Positions 25,436-35,901 of a DNA stretch of 64,000 bases are shown piece after piece (position 1 is the first letter of the stretch; the number at the start of each line of letters is the position of its first letter). The stretch lies in contig NC_086034.1 in the NCBI RefSeq assembly GCF_036323735.1, positions 66,118,439-66,182,438 of the forward strand, written 5' to 3'. Source of the DNA: Rattus norvegicus (Eukaryota > Chordata > Mammalia > Rodentia > Muridae). The notes below the pieces were generated by a model that worked only from the letters and a program-made list of their open reading frames with translations, searched no databases and was not told the origin of the DNA. The position numbers were made by a program, and so were the translations under genes.

Positions 25436-26770
25436 AGTAAAAATTATTAGACTAATTTTTCTTCTTATCCTGCCGTTGAGGTTTTGAAAACATATCCCCT
25501 ACCCCCTGTAAATTTGGCAGAAAGCCAGCAGTGCATATATGTACAAATTCTGTCTTTTGTATGATTGTAGTTACTGGATACTGTTGCAGATTACTAGATA
25601 TAGCCGGAGATTTACAACCTAGTTTCTGTTTTTAAATACCCAAATATCCTTCTAGTCCCATTTATCTTAAGAAAAGGTACAAAATGTTAATCATTTATTT
25701 AATTTAAAAGATCATCAAATTGTTGTTTAGAATGAGTTTGGGGATAGAAAGTTTATCAGGAGTTTTCTAGTTCTGCTCAAGGAGAAATGGGGATGATCTT
25801 AAGACTAAACAGATGTCCACATTACTAGAACATTGTGCAGTCCCATAATTTTCTGTTTCTCTTACTGCATTAATCACACATTGTATTAAGTACACCAAAC
25901 CATGAGTTGTTATGGAGATCTCATCTACTCCTATTCTAAAAAGCTATGGCTCTGAACTCTGCTCACTTCTGCTACTTTGCCTCCTGAAACGACTCCCCGA
26001 CTTCCTAGATAGAAATAGAATATGTGGGAGCATGGAGTATCACATTCCCCCCCCATATATAACAGCTGTGAAATTTCAGGCTCTGTCATGGATTACAGGA
26101 TATTTTTGAACCTTGACAGACTCTAGGATTAGTAGCTTAAATATGGAGCACCATAGATTGCGAATACTTAACAAGCTTAATCTTGGAATTCATAAGGAAA
26201 ACAAAAATAAGTGTAGCCTGATGGGTCAGAAGAGTCATTCTCAAGTGTCAGTGTGCCCAGGTGACAGGGTCATCTAGAAGACATTTTAAAATAAGGATTT
26301 CTGGGTCCCCCTTCCAAGGCTTCTGGTGTACTGAGTGTAGGTAGGTTAGAGAGTTGCTTGTTTAATAAATTCCCACGCATATCTCCTTGCTTCTGATTGG
26401 AGGCATCTCAGTAGATGTTTATCGGAACAACTTGATGGCCACTTCTTTCTCTAAGGTCAGATTCTTTTGTTTTAAGACTTTTCTATGCTACTGTTTCCCC
26501 TCCATCATTCCTTTTTCTAGTGCCCTGTCTCTAGGACACTTCACAGCTCTCGATGATCCTCCAAGATTAAGAGAGCAGGAAAGGAAAAATGATAAATTAA
26601 AAAAACCCCACATTTAAAGGCTGAAACTTGCCCCTCATTGCACCTGGCTATTGTCTGACACTTCGCCATCCACCTGGGATTGTTAAGTATAATTGGAAAT
26701 TAATAAACCTGTCTGTCATTTGTTCTTTCAGCCTGGAGTGTGCTGTTGAGGCTCACTGACATAGACCTCT
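25436..26770. other. Unique DNA
   Basis: No recognised repeat or gene. The 76-codon frame at 26387-26617 has no domain signature. Confidence 0.4.
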
Positions 26771-27174
26771 GTACTGGCTGGTTTTGTGTGTCAGCTTGAC
26801 ACAAGCTGGAGTTATCACAGAGAAAGGAGCCTCCCTTGAGGAAATGTCTCCAAGAGATCCAGCTGTAAGGCATTTTCTCAACCTGTGATCAAGGGGGGAG
26901 GGCCCAGTCCATTGTGGGTAGTGCTGTGTTTGGGCTGGTGGTCTTGGGTTCTATAAGAAAACAAGCTGAGCAAGCCAGGGGAAGCAAGCCAGTAAGTAAC
27001 ATCCCTCCGTGGCCTCTGCATCAGCTCCTGCTTCCTGACCTGCTTGAGTTCCAGTCCTGACTTCCTTTGGTGATGAACAGCAATGTGGAAGTGTAAGCTG
27101 AATAAACCCTTTCCTCCCCAACTTGCTTCTTTGTCATGATGCTTGTGCAGGAATAGAAATACTGACGAAGACAA
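26771..27174 (-). repeat. Family A repeat copy 4 (best preserved)
   Basis: Begins GTACTGGCTGGTTTTGTGTG and ends AGAAATACTGACGAAGACAA. It contains AGCTGTAAGGCATTTTCTCA, GGCCTCTGCATCAGCTCCTG and GAATAAACCCTTTCCTCCCC. This copy is close to the sequence commonly seen across rodent genomes. The 98-codon minus frame inside it is a repeat frame, not a gene. Confidence 0.8.
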
Positions 27175-28189
27175 CCTTCCATAGCATTTTGGGAAAATCG
27201 AAGAAGCATATGTACCATATCTGAGCTAGTATTTCCATTACTCCTTGTTCATGTTCTACTACCACAGAATTCTCCAGTGGCTAATCTCTTTCCGTTGATG
27301 TTCCTGTTCCTGTAGCCACAATGGATATTGCCATTAAAATTTATTGAGACAATTATATACTTTGCATATAAACAGGTATGAGTGTTCCAGTCCTTGGAAG
27401 AGAAGAATGAATGCCAATGCCTTATAATTTATTGGAACAGCATTGAACTTCTTTCATTTTATATTTAAACTCATTTAATATTAGTGATGAAAATTATTAT
27501 CATTATTAATAATTTTAATAATATAAAATATCTTTTGTATAATTTAAACAACATAAAATATATTAATAAAATAGAAAATAATAAAAATATATAATAATAT
27601 TAAATGATTAAATCGACATGAATTTTAGTTGCTAATGGGAAGCAGATGTTCACGTGCAGAGTCTGGTGCTGCTTTCTCGCTTTCCTCCTTGACTACGTTG
27701 TGAAGTTGCCTTACATATCTCAGTTACATGATTGCATCTATATCCCCCCCCCCCAGTCATTTCACCAAATCAAGCATCACGATGCACCCTTAACTTCTAG
27801 CTTCCTCAGTAAGAAGCAAGGAATCAGACAGATCATCCCTTTTCAAACATTACATCTCATAGGAAACAAAGTTTAGTTTAACACTCAAACCTCATGGCTA
27901 AGTGCTAATGTTTTAAACAAGCAATCTCCACTGTCGCCATGAGTTTTAGACTAGGAAATAATAATGCAAACTATAACTGGAGCCTGGGAATGTGGCTAGA
28001 AGATACCTGGTATCCACATGGTGTCTGCCTTTTTCTGCATCCATGAGCTTGTCCTAGCTGTAAAAGTCCTCTCAGGCAGTGGTGTCAGAGATGCACTTGC
28101 TCAGCGATACCATCCTGTCCCACTTGCTGAGTGAAGTCCAGCTTGCCCTGACTTAGTTCATCATGAGTCACACTGCTGCTCACAGCATG
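27175..28189. other. Unique DNA with an AT-rich patch
   Basis: The stretch at 27455-27615 is almost pure A/T (ATTATTAATAATTTTAATAA and similar). A C-run lies at about 27746-27757. No gene was seen. Confidence 0.45.
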
Positions 28190-28365
28190 GCTCCTTTTCT
28201 GGCTTCATAACCTTGGGAAAGTCACCAACCTTCTCTGGCCTTCACTTACTCAGCTGTGAACCAGAGGTATCAAGAATGCTGGGGGCCCATCATAGCTAAA
28301 ACTGGGAGAACTAAATTACATAACCCACGTTAGAGCTCTTGGCACATGGTACATGTTTGTGGAGA
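28190..28365 (+). repeat. MIR SINE
   Basis: The MIR core is readable in order: GCTTCATAACCTTGGGAAAG, TCACCAACCTTCTCTGGCCT, TCAGCTGTGAACCAGAGGTA and, after an interval, AGAGCTCTTGGCACATGGTA. An old mammalian-wide tRNA-derived SINE. Confidence 0.75.
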
Positions 28366-28984
28366 TTCTTCGAGTTAGCTCAATATAAACTGTCATCATG
28401 CAGCTGTGTTGTTCGTACTGGCTTGCGTTCCCTGATAATTAATAAATCATAAAATGTGTTTTAGCAAGTGCATGCATGCTTTTTAAAGATTTCTGCTCCA
28501 TTTCCCACTCCTGTCTTCAGCTTTTCTTGGGTATTTTAAATAGAACAAAATTCACATTAATGCTATTTTCCCACCCAGCATGTTTCTGTAGTTGTAGACT
28601 ACTTCCTTTAAGTTCCTCCTCCAATACACGGACACCCGATATCAGACAAGAAAGGGAACACAGATGTTGGGCGACCCACTTGCCTACATCCCTGGTCCCA
28701 ATTTTCTGTTGCTTTTGTCTCTTCCCTGCCTTCCTATAATGGCCTCCTTCATGGTCCTAACCCATATGCAAGTTACCTACGTCAGTGGGAACTTTACTTT
28801 GATCCCTAAGTAACTGCTTGCAATTTCTACTTCATTTCTTCCTTTAAGGAAGTAGAAAACTTCCAACATTCTAAGAAACTTAGAAGTCAATGAGTTTTCG
28901 TGTAGTTAACTCTATAATGGCTTACACGTCAATATTTTTATATAAATATTTCTCTAAACATTAACAAATAATAGCAAACCTATT

Positions 28985-29195
28985 ATTTGTTTGAATAGTT
29001 ATTTTGTGAACCAGGCATCTAGATATTAAAAGTGACAAGCCCCCCAAAATTTGCGTGTCTCTGTGTGTGTGCAGTATACACACACACACTCCCTCAAATC
29101 AAGTGAGCCATCTGGGAACAGAGTGAGGACTGGAATTCAGATCTTAGGCTGTCCTGTCTCCAAGGCTGGCATTATTCTACTAAGATATCATTAAA
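28985..29195 (-). repeat. MIR SINE with a GT/CA hairpin-like insert
   Basis: GAACCAGGCATCTAGATATT on the left and GGAACAGAGTGAGGACTGGA, TTCAGATCTTAGGCTGTCCT and GGCATTATTCTACTAAG on the right fit an antisense MIR. A (GT)n-(AC)n inverted tract at about 29060-29089 interrupts it. Confidence 0.55.
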
Positions 29196-30155
29196 GGAAA
29201 TGTCACATGAATGTCATTGACTCTTCTGCCCTAAACACAAAGCTCTCTAAGTGTTGCAGTGACATTCTTCTTGACATCTATAAAAGTTTACTTTGTTTCT
29301 ATTCATAAGCTAGTTGTTTCAGATGTTACATGTACTGTGTTCCCCAAGATAGATGATATATAATGCATATGTTTGAAATATTTTTTGTTCAAAATGAAGG
29401 ATAAACATAGGCATGCTTTATTAATAATGTTTTATGAAGAAATTAGTTACACAGTCATATCTTCTTTTGACAGCCCTTAAATAGTCTTCTCCAGTATGAA
29501 CAGAGCTTGCCCCTGCAGACTAAAGACCTTGGCAAATATTGAACAAAGTCAAGAGTAAGGAAACAATCTGCATTAGTGCCTTTAGCAATGTCCTTCTAGT
29601 GTTTCAGAACTGTTACACTGTGCTACAACTTCTATCCCTTTTACTTTCTGCAGTCTCTGGAGGTCTGTGACAGTTCTCAAGGTGTGTGGCAGAGAATATT
29701 GGGCAATGACCTATCCATAAAAGGGTAGCAAGTCAGCGGAGGCTGGACTGTAACATAGCACAGCAGTGACCAAGGATCAGAAGCCATGCTGTGTACTTAC
29801 TTTTCTTCTGGTGCCTGGCATGCTTGAAATCCATTGAGGGGGTCACTAAATATCTTACATATTCTTAGTCCAATCTCAGAATATGAAGAACATCTAAATG
29901 GGACTACATACTCATAGATGAGTGAGAAAATACATTTGTGCTTTTCACTAAAAATTTCAATGTGCAATGTGGTAGGGCTCGAAACAGCCTCATTTCTGTT
30001 GCTATCTTCATACCCTGTTTAAACTTCTCGCTGCATCATCTGATGAAAAGTGAAGGGCACTTCTTATGCAAAAACACTAAACGCCATCAAGGAAAGTTGT
30101 ATTTTTAAATTATATGCAAATGCGACAAATTTTAGGTTTGTGTAAACTCATTGGC
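29196..30155. other. Unique DNA
   Basis: No recognised repeat or gene. Confidence 0.4.
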
Positions 30156-30209
30156 TTGAGAATCAGTCTTGTCTTTTTTTTTTTTTTTTGAGAATCAGTC
30201 TTGTCTTTT
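30156..30209 (-). mobile_element. Poly(A)-only retrotransposition event
   Basis: On the minus strand the order is TTTT, then AAAAGACAAGACTGATTCTC, then an uninterrupted A-run (plus-strand T-run 30174-30189), then the same 16-base core GACAAGACTGATTCTC again (30158-30173). The direct repeat is perfect and starts exactly at a TTTT/AAAA boundary, the preferred L1 endonuclease site. Nothing except the A-tract lies between the copies. This is what target-primed reverse transcription of only a poly(A) tail would leave. A slippage-type duplication beside a T-run is the alternative. Confidence 0.6.
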
Positions 30210-31289
30210 AAAACTCCTTTTGTAAGTATTAATGAGTACATCTAGATTGTTAATCCTTTTTTGGAATATATATCCCCTAGAGAGGCACAGAGACCATTGA
30301 TTCAATGCTTTTGATCGGTTTCAGTGACCCAGTTTTCCTTCTGTACATCTGCCTAAAATATGGTTTGACAGAGGAAGAAGTGATGTCAGAACAACCACTG
30401 ATTTTGCCATTGTAAAGCTCATCTCCTCTCTCAAAAAGTATGAAAAGAGGAAAGAGAACCTGCATAGAAGTTTGGAATGATTTGTTTCTATCGTTTTCAA
30501 ACAAAGCTTAGATTTTGTTTTCTCCTATCAAATGGCTCCATGGTCTTGAGTACATGATGGCTGAAGAGAATAATATTTTAGCATTTTATAATACCTTTGC
30601 AATTTTTTGTATATTTTGTAATTTTGTATATTTTCAAATGTTTAGAATTATTTAGAGATTTAAGTATCAAAATATATTCTGAAAAATACATTATTTGCCA
30701 TATATTTCTGAAAATACATTACAAAAAGTGGTTGAATGTCTAAACTCCACGCACAATAAGAATTCAAGGATATGTCTTGGCTCACACGTCTAAGTTTTTA
30801 GCAGGTGTCTGTGTTTTATATTTAAAATAGTGAATATGTTGGGCAATTCTCACTTGGGTACATTACTGGATATACCCCAAAATCTTTCTTCCAAGGAAAA
30901 CATCTTTTTTTTAAAAAAAATGCAAATTATTCAGTTAAATGGATTCTGAATTCAAAGGCATGGTAGCACTGATGGTAAATTATGAATTAGTCTTATCCTA
31001 TTCAAGGGTCAATTATTCTTCCCCAGGTAATGGTCTTAAGTAAATGAATGAAAGAAATGAACTAAGTAGCACAAATGGCATTTTCTCTGGTAATAAAATA
31101 ATTCTAATTTCACCCAATCTGGCATTTCCTATTTGTTTCTTAACGATTGATTGGAAGGAAGACTAAGACTCTAAGACTCTTACAATTACCCTACTGAGGT
31201 AGAGTTCAGGTCTGACTTTTGGCTACCTTAGAGGCTGTGAGGCTGAAGTAAATAGTATATGCTGACTTGTTTTAGAGTAATTTGAACAT
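30210..31289. other. Unique AT-rich DNA
   Basis: No gene or recognised repeat. Short local duplications (TTTTGTATATTTTGTAATTT near 30605, and ATACATTA twice near 30690 and 30713) are present. Confidence 0.4.
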
Positions 31290-31425
31290 TTAGGTGGTTT
31301 TTATTCTTTTTTAAAAAAATTCTTATTGATGCTTTATGAGTTTCACATCATGCACCACATTTCCACTCATCTCTCTATCCCCTCATATCTTCCTTTCACT
31401 CTTGCAACTTTCTCCACAAAATAAA

Positions 31426-31474
<49 letters not shown>

Positions 31475-32230
31475 AAAACAACCCCAAAATTGAAACATTT
31501 TGACATTCATTGTAGAAGCCATTGTATGTCACAGTGTATACCACAGTATATTTCTCTGTTAACACATTTCCACTTGGAAATGGTCATTGCAATGAGTCAT
31601 TGATCTGGTTCAAGGTCTCTGGCTTCAGTGACCTCATCAATATTGGATCCTCACCAAGACTTTTCCCAGTTACCCTATTGTCGCACTGTGTCATGGAGAT
31701 CCTGCAGCTTTAGATCAACAGAACTGAATCTTTCACACATTCCCACCATTTGTAGATGATACAGATATTTGGAATGTCTAACTCAGAGCCCTGCATCTAG
31801 GCATAGGTGATAGCTCAGCTGGTCAGTGCCCCAGCTCTCCCTTACCCACAACAATAGGGTAAGCTCTCCAGCACTGCACAGGCCAGGCCACACAGTCCTG
31901 CCATCACCAGGACACAGGGTCAGCTTTTCTAATCTTATGCTCTCGGGGAAGCTCGCCTGCCTCTACAGACAGTTCCACTGTGCTGCTCAGTCAATGTCAG
32001 ACTTATTTCCATAAGTGCTGTAGCTGTTGCTGGGCTGGGCCTGCTCTCCTACTCTTATTCCTTTTGGGTTAACTCACCTAGGCCTTGACCATCAGGGCCA
32101 TCTCCACTGTCTTGCCCAGGTGGGATGCAGGGCCCGGTCTCTTGAGTGCTACAGCCAGTGAGGGGTAGAGCTAACTCTTCCATTCTGATGCTCTCTGGGA
32201 CCAGCTCTCCCACCTACTGTAGGTAGCAAT
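31290..32230 (-). mobile_element. Probable old rodent L1 3'UTR
   Basis: Begins TTTTTTAAAAAAATTCTTAT with antisense A-rich character, then CACATCATGCACCACATTTC. It changes to a GC-rich stretch with CCAGGCCACACAGTCCTGCC, ACCAGGACACAGGGTCAG, CCTTGACCATCAGGGCCATC and GCTACAGCCAGTGAGGGG. This resembles 3'UTR blocks of old Lx-type L1s. A (CA)n has expanded at 31428-31473. The assignment rests on recognition and needs a library match. Confidence 0.4.
31428..31473. repeat. (CA)n microsatellite
   Basis: About 23 uninterrupted CA units. Confidence 0.95.
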
Positions 32231-32249
32231 GGGGGTAGGAGGGTGTCCT

Positions 32250-32374
32250 TTTTTTAAATTTTGCGACAGAATCTTACTCTTTAGCTCACACTATCTTCAA
32301 ATTTGTGAAAATCTACCTGCCTCTAGTCCTTCTCATGCTGAGATTATAGGACTAGGCCACCATGACCAGTTCAA
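32250..32374 (-). repeat. B1 SINE, antisense
   Basis: Starts TTTTTTTAAATTTTGCGACA, with GAATCTTACTCTTTAGCTCA, CTGCCTCTAGTCCTTCTCAT and GCTGAGATTATAGGACTAGG, the usual antisense B1 order. Diverged. Confidence 0.7.
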
Positions 32375-33949
32375 CCTTTTAAACAGTTTTCTAAACTCAT
32401 GCCTGGAGTGGTTTCAGTCCTTTTGTATTTGTCTGATTTGCTGCTTACAGAAAAGGACAATTCTTTGGGGGGATTTGAGGGACTAGCACAAGTCTTGTGA
32501 TCTTTGAATACAGGGGAGGAAAAAGAAAAAAATTAAAAAGTTCCAAATACACTTACATCATTTTTACATGTTTGAGAGTAACTTGGAAACACGAGTTTTC
32601 ACTTTTCCTAAAGCCTTTACAGTGTCAGAGGAATGATTATGAAATTGAGTTGAGAGACGGATTGTTTTGAAGTTTATCCAGGACCAGGGCCCTGGCTCCA
32701 GGTACTGTCTTGTCTCCTGTTGCCCATTTATATTGAGTCTGAATTTTAAGAAATGTATACCACTTGTCTTTTTTTCTTTTGACAAATGGGAAATGCTTGT
32801 GTGTCTTTGATCAAGCTGAAGCTCCATTTCACTCACAAATAGAAAGTGCTTTTAACAGATTTTAGTGGGATTCGGAGAGCAATGTATCCTTTTAAATCTC
32901 TAGTGGACACAAAGCTTGAACTAAACTCTGCTCATCTGTTTTCAAATAACATTTCTTTGTAATACTGTACTGTCTGCAACATTTGCTTCAACTGGAGTCA
33001 CCAGAGGTAAGATGTAACTCAGCAGAACTTTTTAGGGAAAGTTAGAGGGTACATGATAGACCGTAATCATTACATTTTCATTTCTTTTTCTTTATGTGGA
33101 TTGTGTTTGTCTTCATAGCATATGTTGGACAGTTCACCCATATTAAGATGTTACCGAAATGGAGTACCTAAGGTGTAGAATTTAGGCCATAAGAGTTGAA
33201 TCATCCTTCTTGTGTGGATTAATGTTTACTGTATGAGCTGCAGTTTCAAGCATCTGCTCTGTCACTATTTGGCTTTTTCTATATAATGAGGAGACAAGGA
33301 AATGCCCATGTTTTGATATAGAACTGCTCACACCTCCAATGAGGAGAAACACATCCCTCTTTAAAGATTCTAGTTCATGGTCTGCTTTAAAGGTGACACA
33401 AAACAGGCTAGGACATCATCCCATTTTTTAAAAGAAATAGTTATTTTTGTGAGAATATCTGAAGCTATGTTAACTTACACATTGTAATTTGAAGAGTTCA
33501 CAGCAAGGTTAACTCTCCCTTTCTGTTCTTGATGTAATAAAGAGATCATAATTTTTTTGTATGTGAAGACTAGGAGTAAAAATGAAAGGGTCTTAGGAAG
33601 CAAGGAGAATTCCATGGACTCATCAAATCAAGTTAGGTCATAGAATCAGCATGCCTATGTAGAGAGGAAGGCATAGGTACAGAAGATGCCAATGGAAGTT
33701 CAGTTATAAAGTGCTTCCGCAGAAGAGAAGGATAGGTACCACCTAATAGAGCGCTGAAGGTCTGGTTGCACGTAGTAGGAAAAAGTGGCTGGGTAATTAT
33801 GCTGTGGTTTCCAAACCTAATATCATTGGAAATAAAACATAGATAGATTATTGGTATTCTAACAGTTTGACTTATCAAAAAGCTTCAGTCCCCCATAACT
33901 TGTGGTTCATTTTGAGCCCTATCTCTTTTCCAAATTACTTACTTTATTG
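32375..33949. other. Unique DNA
   Basis: No recognised repeat or gene. The minus-strand frames at 32564-32836 and 33633-33878 have no domain signature. Confidence 0.4.
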
Positions 33950-34135
33950 TTGGTAGAGCATAGGATCAAATCCAGAGCCTCACGCATGCTCTGCCATTTA
34001 CCTATATCTCTGTCTTTTTACTTTTTATTTGGAGGTGGCGTCTCACTGAATTGCCCAGGTGGGCCTTAAACTCGCTATCGTCCCTCTTCTTCTTCCTGAG
34101 TGCTAAGGTTACCAATGTGTACATCATAGCTGGGT
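33950..34135 (-). repeat. ID-like fragment followed by B1, both antisense
   Basis: The ID-like part spans 33950-34012 (GGATCAAATCCAGAGCCTCA, CGCATGCTCTGCCATTTACC). The B1 part spans 34015-34135 (TGGAGGTGGCGTCTCACTGA, ATTGCCCAGGTGGGCCTTAA, CCTGAGTGCTAAGGTTACCA). The order on the minus strand is B1 then ID, opposite to B4, so these look like two independent insertions. Confidence 0.6.
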
Positions 34136-34164
34136 TCCATATTGAGCTGAGCTGTTTTACCCAT

Positions 34165-34330
34165 GTGCTTCATTGGATCCTTGTAAGAAAACTGGTAGAA
34201 TGTACGCTTATTTCACAAATGAAGGTACAGTAAGTTTGAGAGCCATCTTGAGGTTGTATAGGTAACTGGATATCAGGGCATGAGTTAGTGACTAAGACGT
34301 CATTCTCATGTAATGACACAAAGGTCTTAG
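34165..34330 (-). repeat. MIR SINE fragment
   Basis: CATTGGATCCTTGTAAGAAA, then TTATTTCACAAATGAAGGTA and TTGAGGTTGTATAGGTAACT match the antisense MIR core in order. Confidence 0.5.
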
Positions 34331-35727
34331 GAGGCAATGCTGTGGTGATACTTGTTCCCTGCATCAGTGTCCTATGCCAATGGGGTTTCCCATGTGGCTT
34401 CTGTAGCCTCAGTTTCTATTAACCTCACTGTGAGGTAACAGCAGCCTCTGCTTGAAACATTTCTGCTCTCAGGACGAAAGGAACAGTGGTCACAATCCTG
34501 GCTCCTAAAGCGTCCACCAAGAAGTGACACATGGTACTTTTATGTCCTCATTTCAGTGGCTCACCCAAGTCAAACAGCAAAACCTGACATCTTCAGGTTG
34601 ACGAAATAGACTTCTTTCTCAGGGTAGAGGCGGTGAATATTTGCCCACAGCAGCCCCATAGCAACTTCACGCCTCAATTTCCTTTGAGAGTTTCCCGAGA
34701 TGTCAAGTCTGTTAGTTTTATGTAATAGGATGATATTCAATGCAGAAGCTGGCTCCATTGAGAGGAATTCATAGTTGAATGTAGGAGATGCATGTAAACC
34801 TAGGTTTGTGAAATCATTTCTGTGGAAGCCTCACCTTTGGTTTTACAGGCTGAGGTGGTGGATAAAGGTGTCTTGTTTTGCAAATAGAAGCAGTCTCGGG
34901 AGACAAATAACAATGGCATCTGGATTTTATGAAGTTTATTTTTAGTAGCACTTTCAGGCAAGGTTTTATTGTCAATATTTTCCTTGGAATCCAAGAAGCC
35001 AACAGAGGGAGATGCGATTTATGAATTGATGTGCTATTAATATCATCCCTGACATTTTAAAATAGAAAAAAAAGCTGCAGAAGAGATATGGGAACAAATG
35101 AATATAGAGTTCCTGACAGCCAAGAGAGATGGGGCCATCCCTAAGAATTATGAACAGGTATGGTTTCAGGCTCACACCCACTTCAGTGCTGCTGCTGCTG
35201 CTGCTGTTTTAGATTTCCCAGCAATTGCACTGTCGGACCGACTGCTTCATCAATACTATGTCCACAGGAGAAGGATGCTTGGCTGAGTGTCTTAAGTCAA
35301 TAGAGTGTACTGATTCCCACCTTAATTAACAGTCTACAGGCATCATTCAATTCCCTGCTAATACTACCCTAACATCAAGAAAGAGATGGTTATAGGAAGT
35401 TTAAGCAGTATCCCATTTGACTCATTAGAAATTCAATTTAGTTACACGAAAATCGAATGATGGCAGCCTCAGTGTTATGCTGATTCTTTTGATGGAACTT
35501 TTATTGGAGAGATTTGATAAAGGAATACCTCTACTATTTTGTCTTATGGTGTACTCAACATCTGCTAGGATCAGTGCAATGACTGGAAATATGCTGATAA
35601 ATGTGAAATGTATAGCAAATTTTGACACATGCTTGAACTTAAGGGGACCACCTTTATTCATGATAAAGTAAAACATCCAAACAAAGAAAAGTGTCATGCT
35701 TACAAGTTTTTTTAAAGCAGCTTTTTT
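34331..35727. other. Unique DNA with a (GCT)n and a weak exon candidate
   Basis: No transposon recognised. A short (GCT)n lies at about 35188-35206. The exon candidate at 35081-35157 is listed separately. The reading frames covering 34800-35002 on the minus strand overlap one another and look accidental. Confidence 0.4.
35081..35157 (+). other. Candidate 77-bp exon (weak)
   Basis: An AG ends at 35080 (GCTGCAG) and GAACAG|GTATGG follows at 35157/35158, giving a good donor. Between them one frame is fully open for 25 codons and reads like ordinary protein, beginning EIWEQMNIEF and ending NYEQ. Against it, the sequence upstream of the acceptor is purine-rich (A-run) with no polypyrimidine tract, I do not recognise the protein, and a 25-codon open frame is expected by chance. 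No neighbouring exon was found. Confidence 0.12.
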
Positions 35728-35901
35728 CTTTAAGATTTATTTATTTAGTTTATATGAGTACACTGTCGCTGCCACACCAGAGGAGAGCACTGGATCCCAT
35801 TACAGATGGATGTGAGCCATCATGGGGTTGCTGGGAATTGAACTCAGGACCTCTGGAAGAGCAGTCAATGCTCTTAACCGCTGAGCCATCTTTCCAGGCC
35901 C
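35728..35901 (-). repeat. B2 SINE, antisense
   Basis: TAAGATTTATTTATTTAGTT (antisense tail) is followed by GAGTACACTGTCGCTGCCAC, CATCATGGGGTTGCTGGGAA, GAACTCAGGACCTCTGGAAG and TCTTAACCGCTGAGCCATCT. Nearly complete and well preserved, with no convincing TSD found. The 75-79 codon frames here run through the SINE. Confidence 0.93.

Noticed and set aside
35188..35206. Poly-Ala or poly-Leu coding triplet repeat
   Set aside because: Short (GCT)n downstream of the weak exon candidate, with no supporting coding context.
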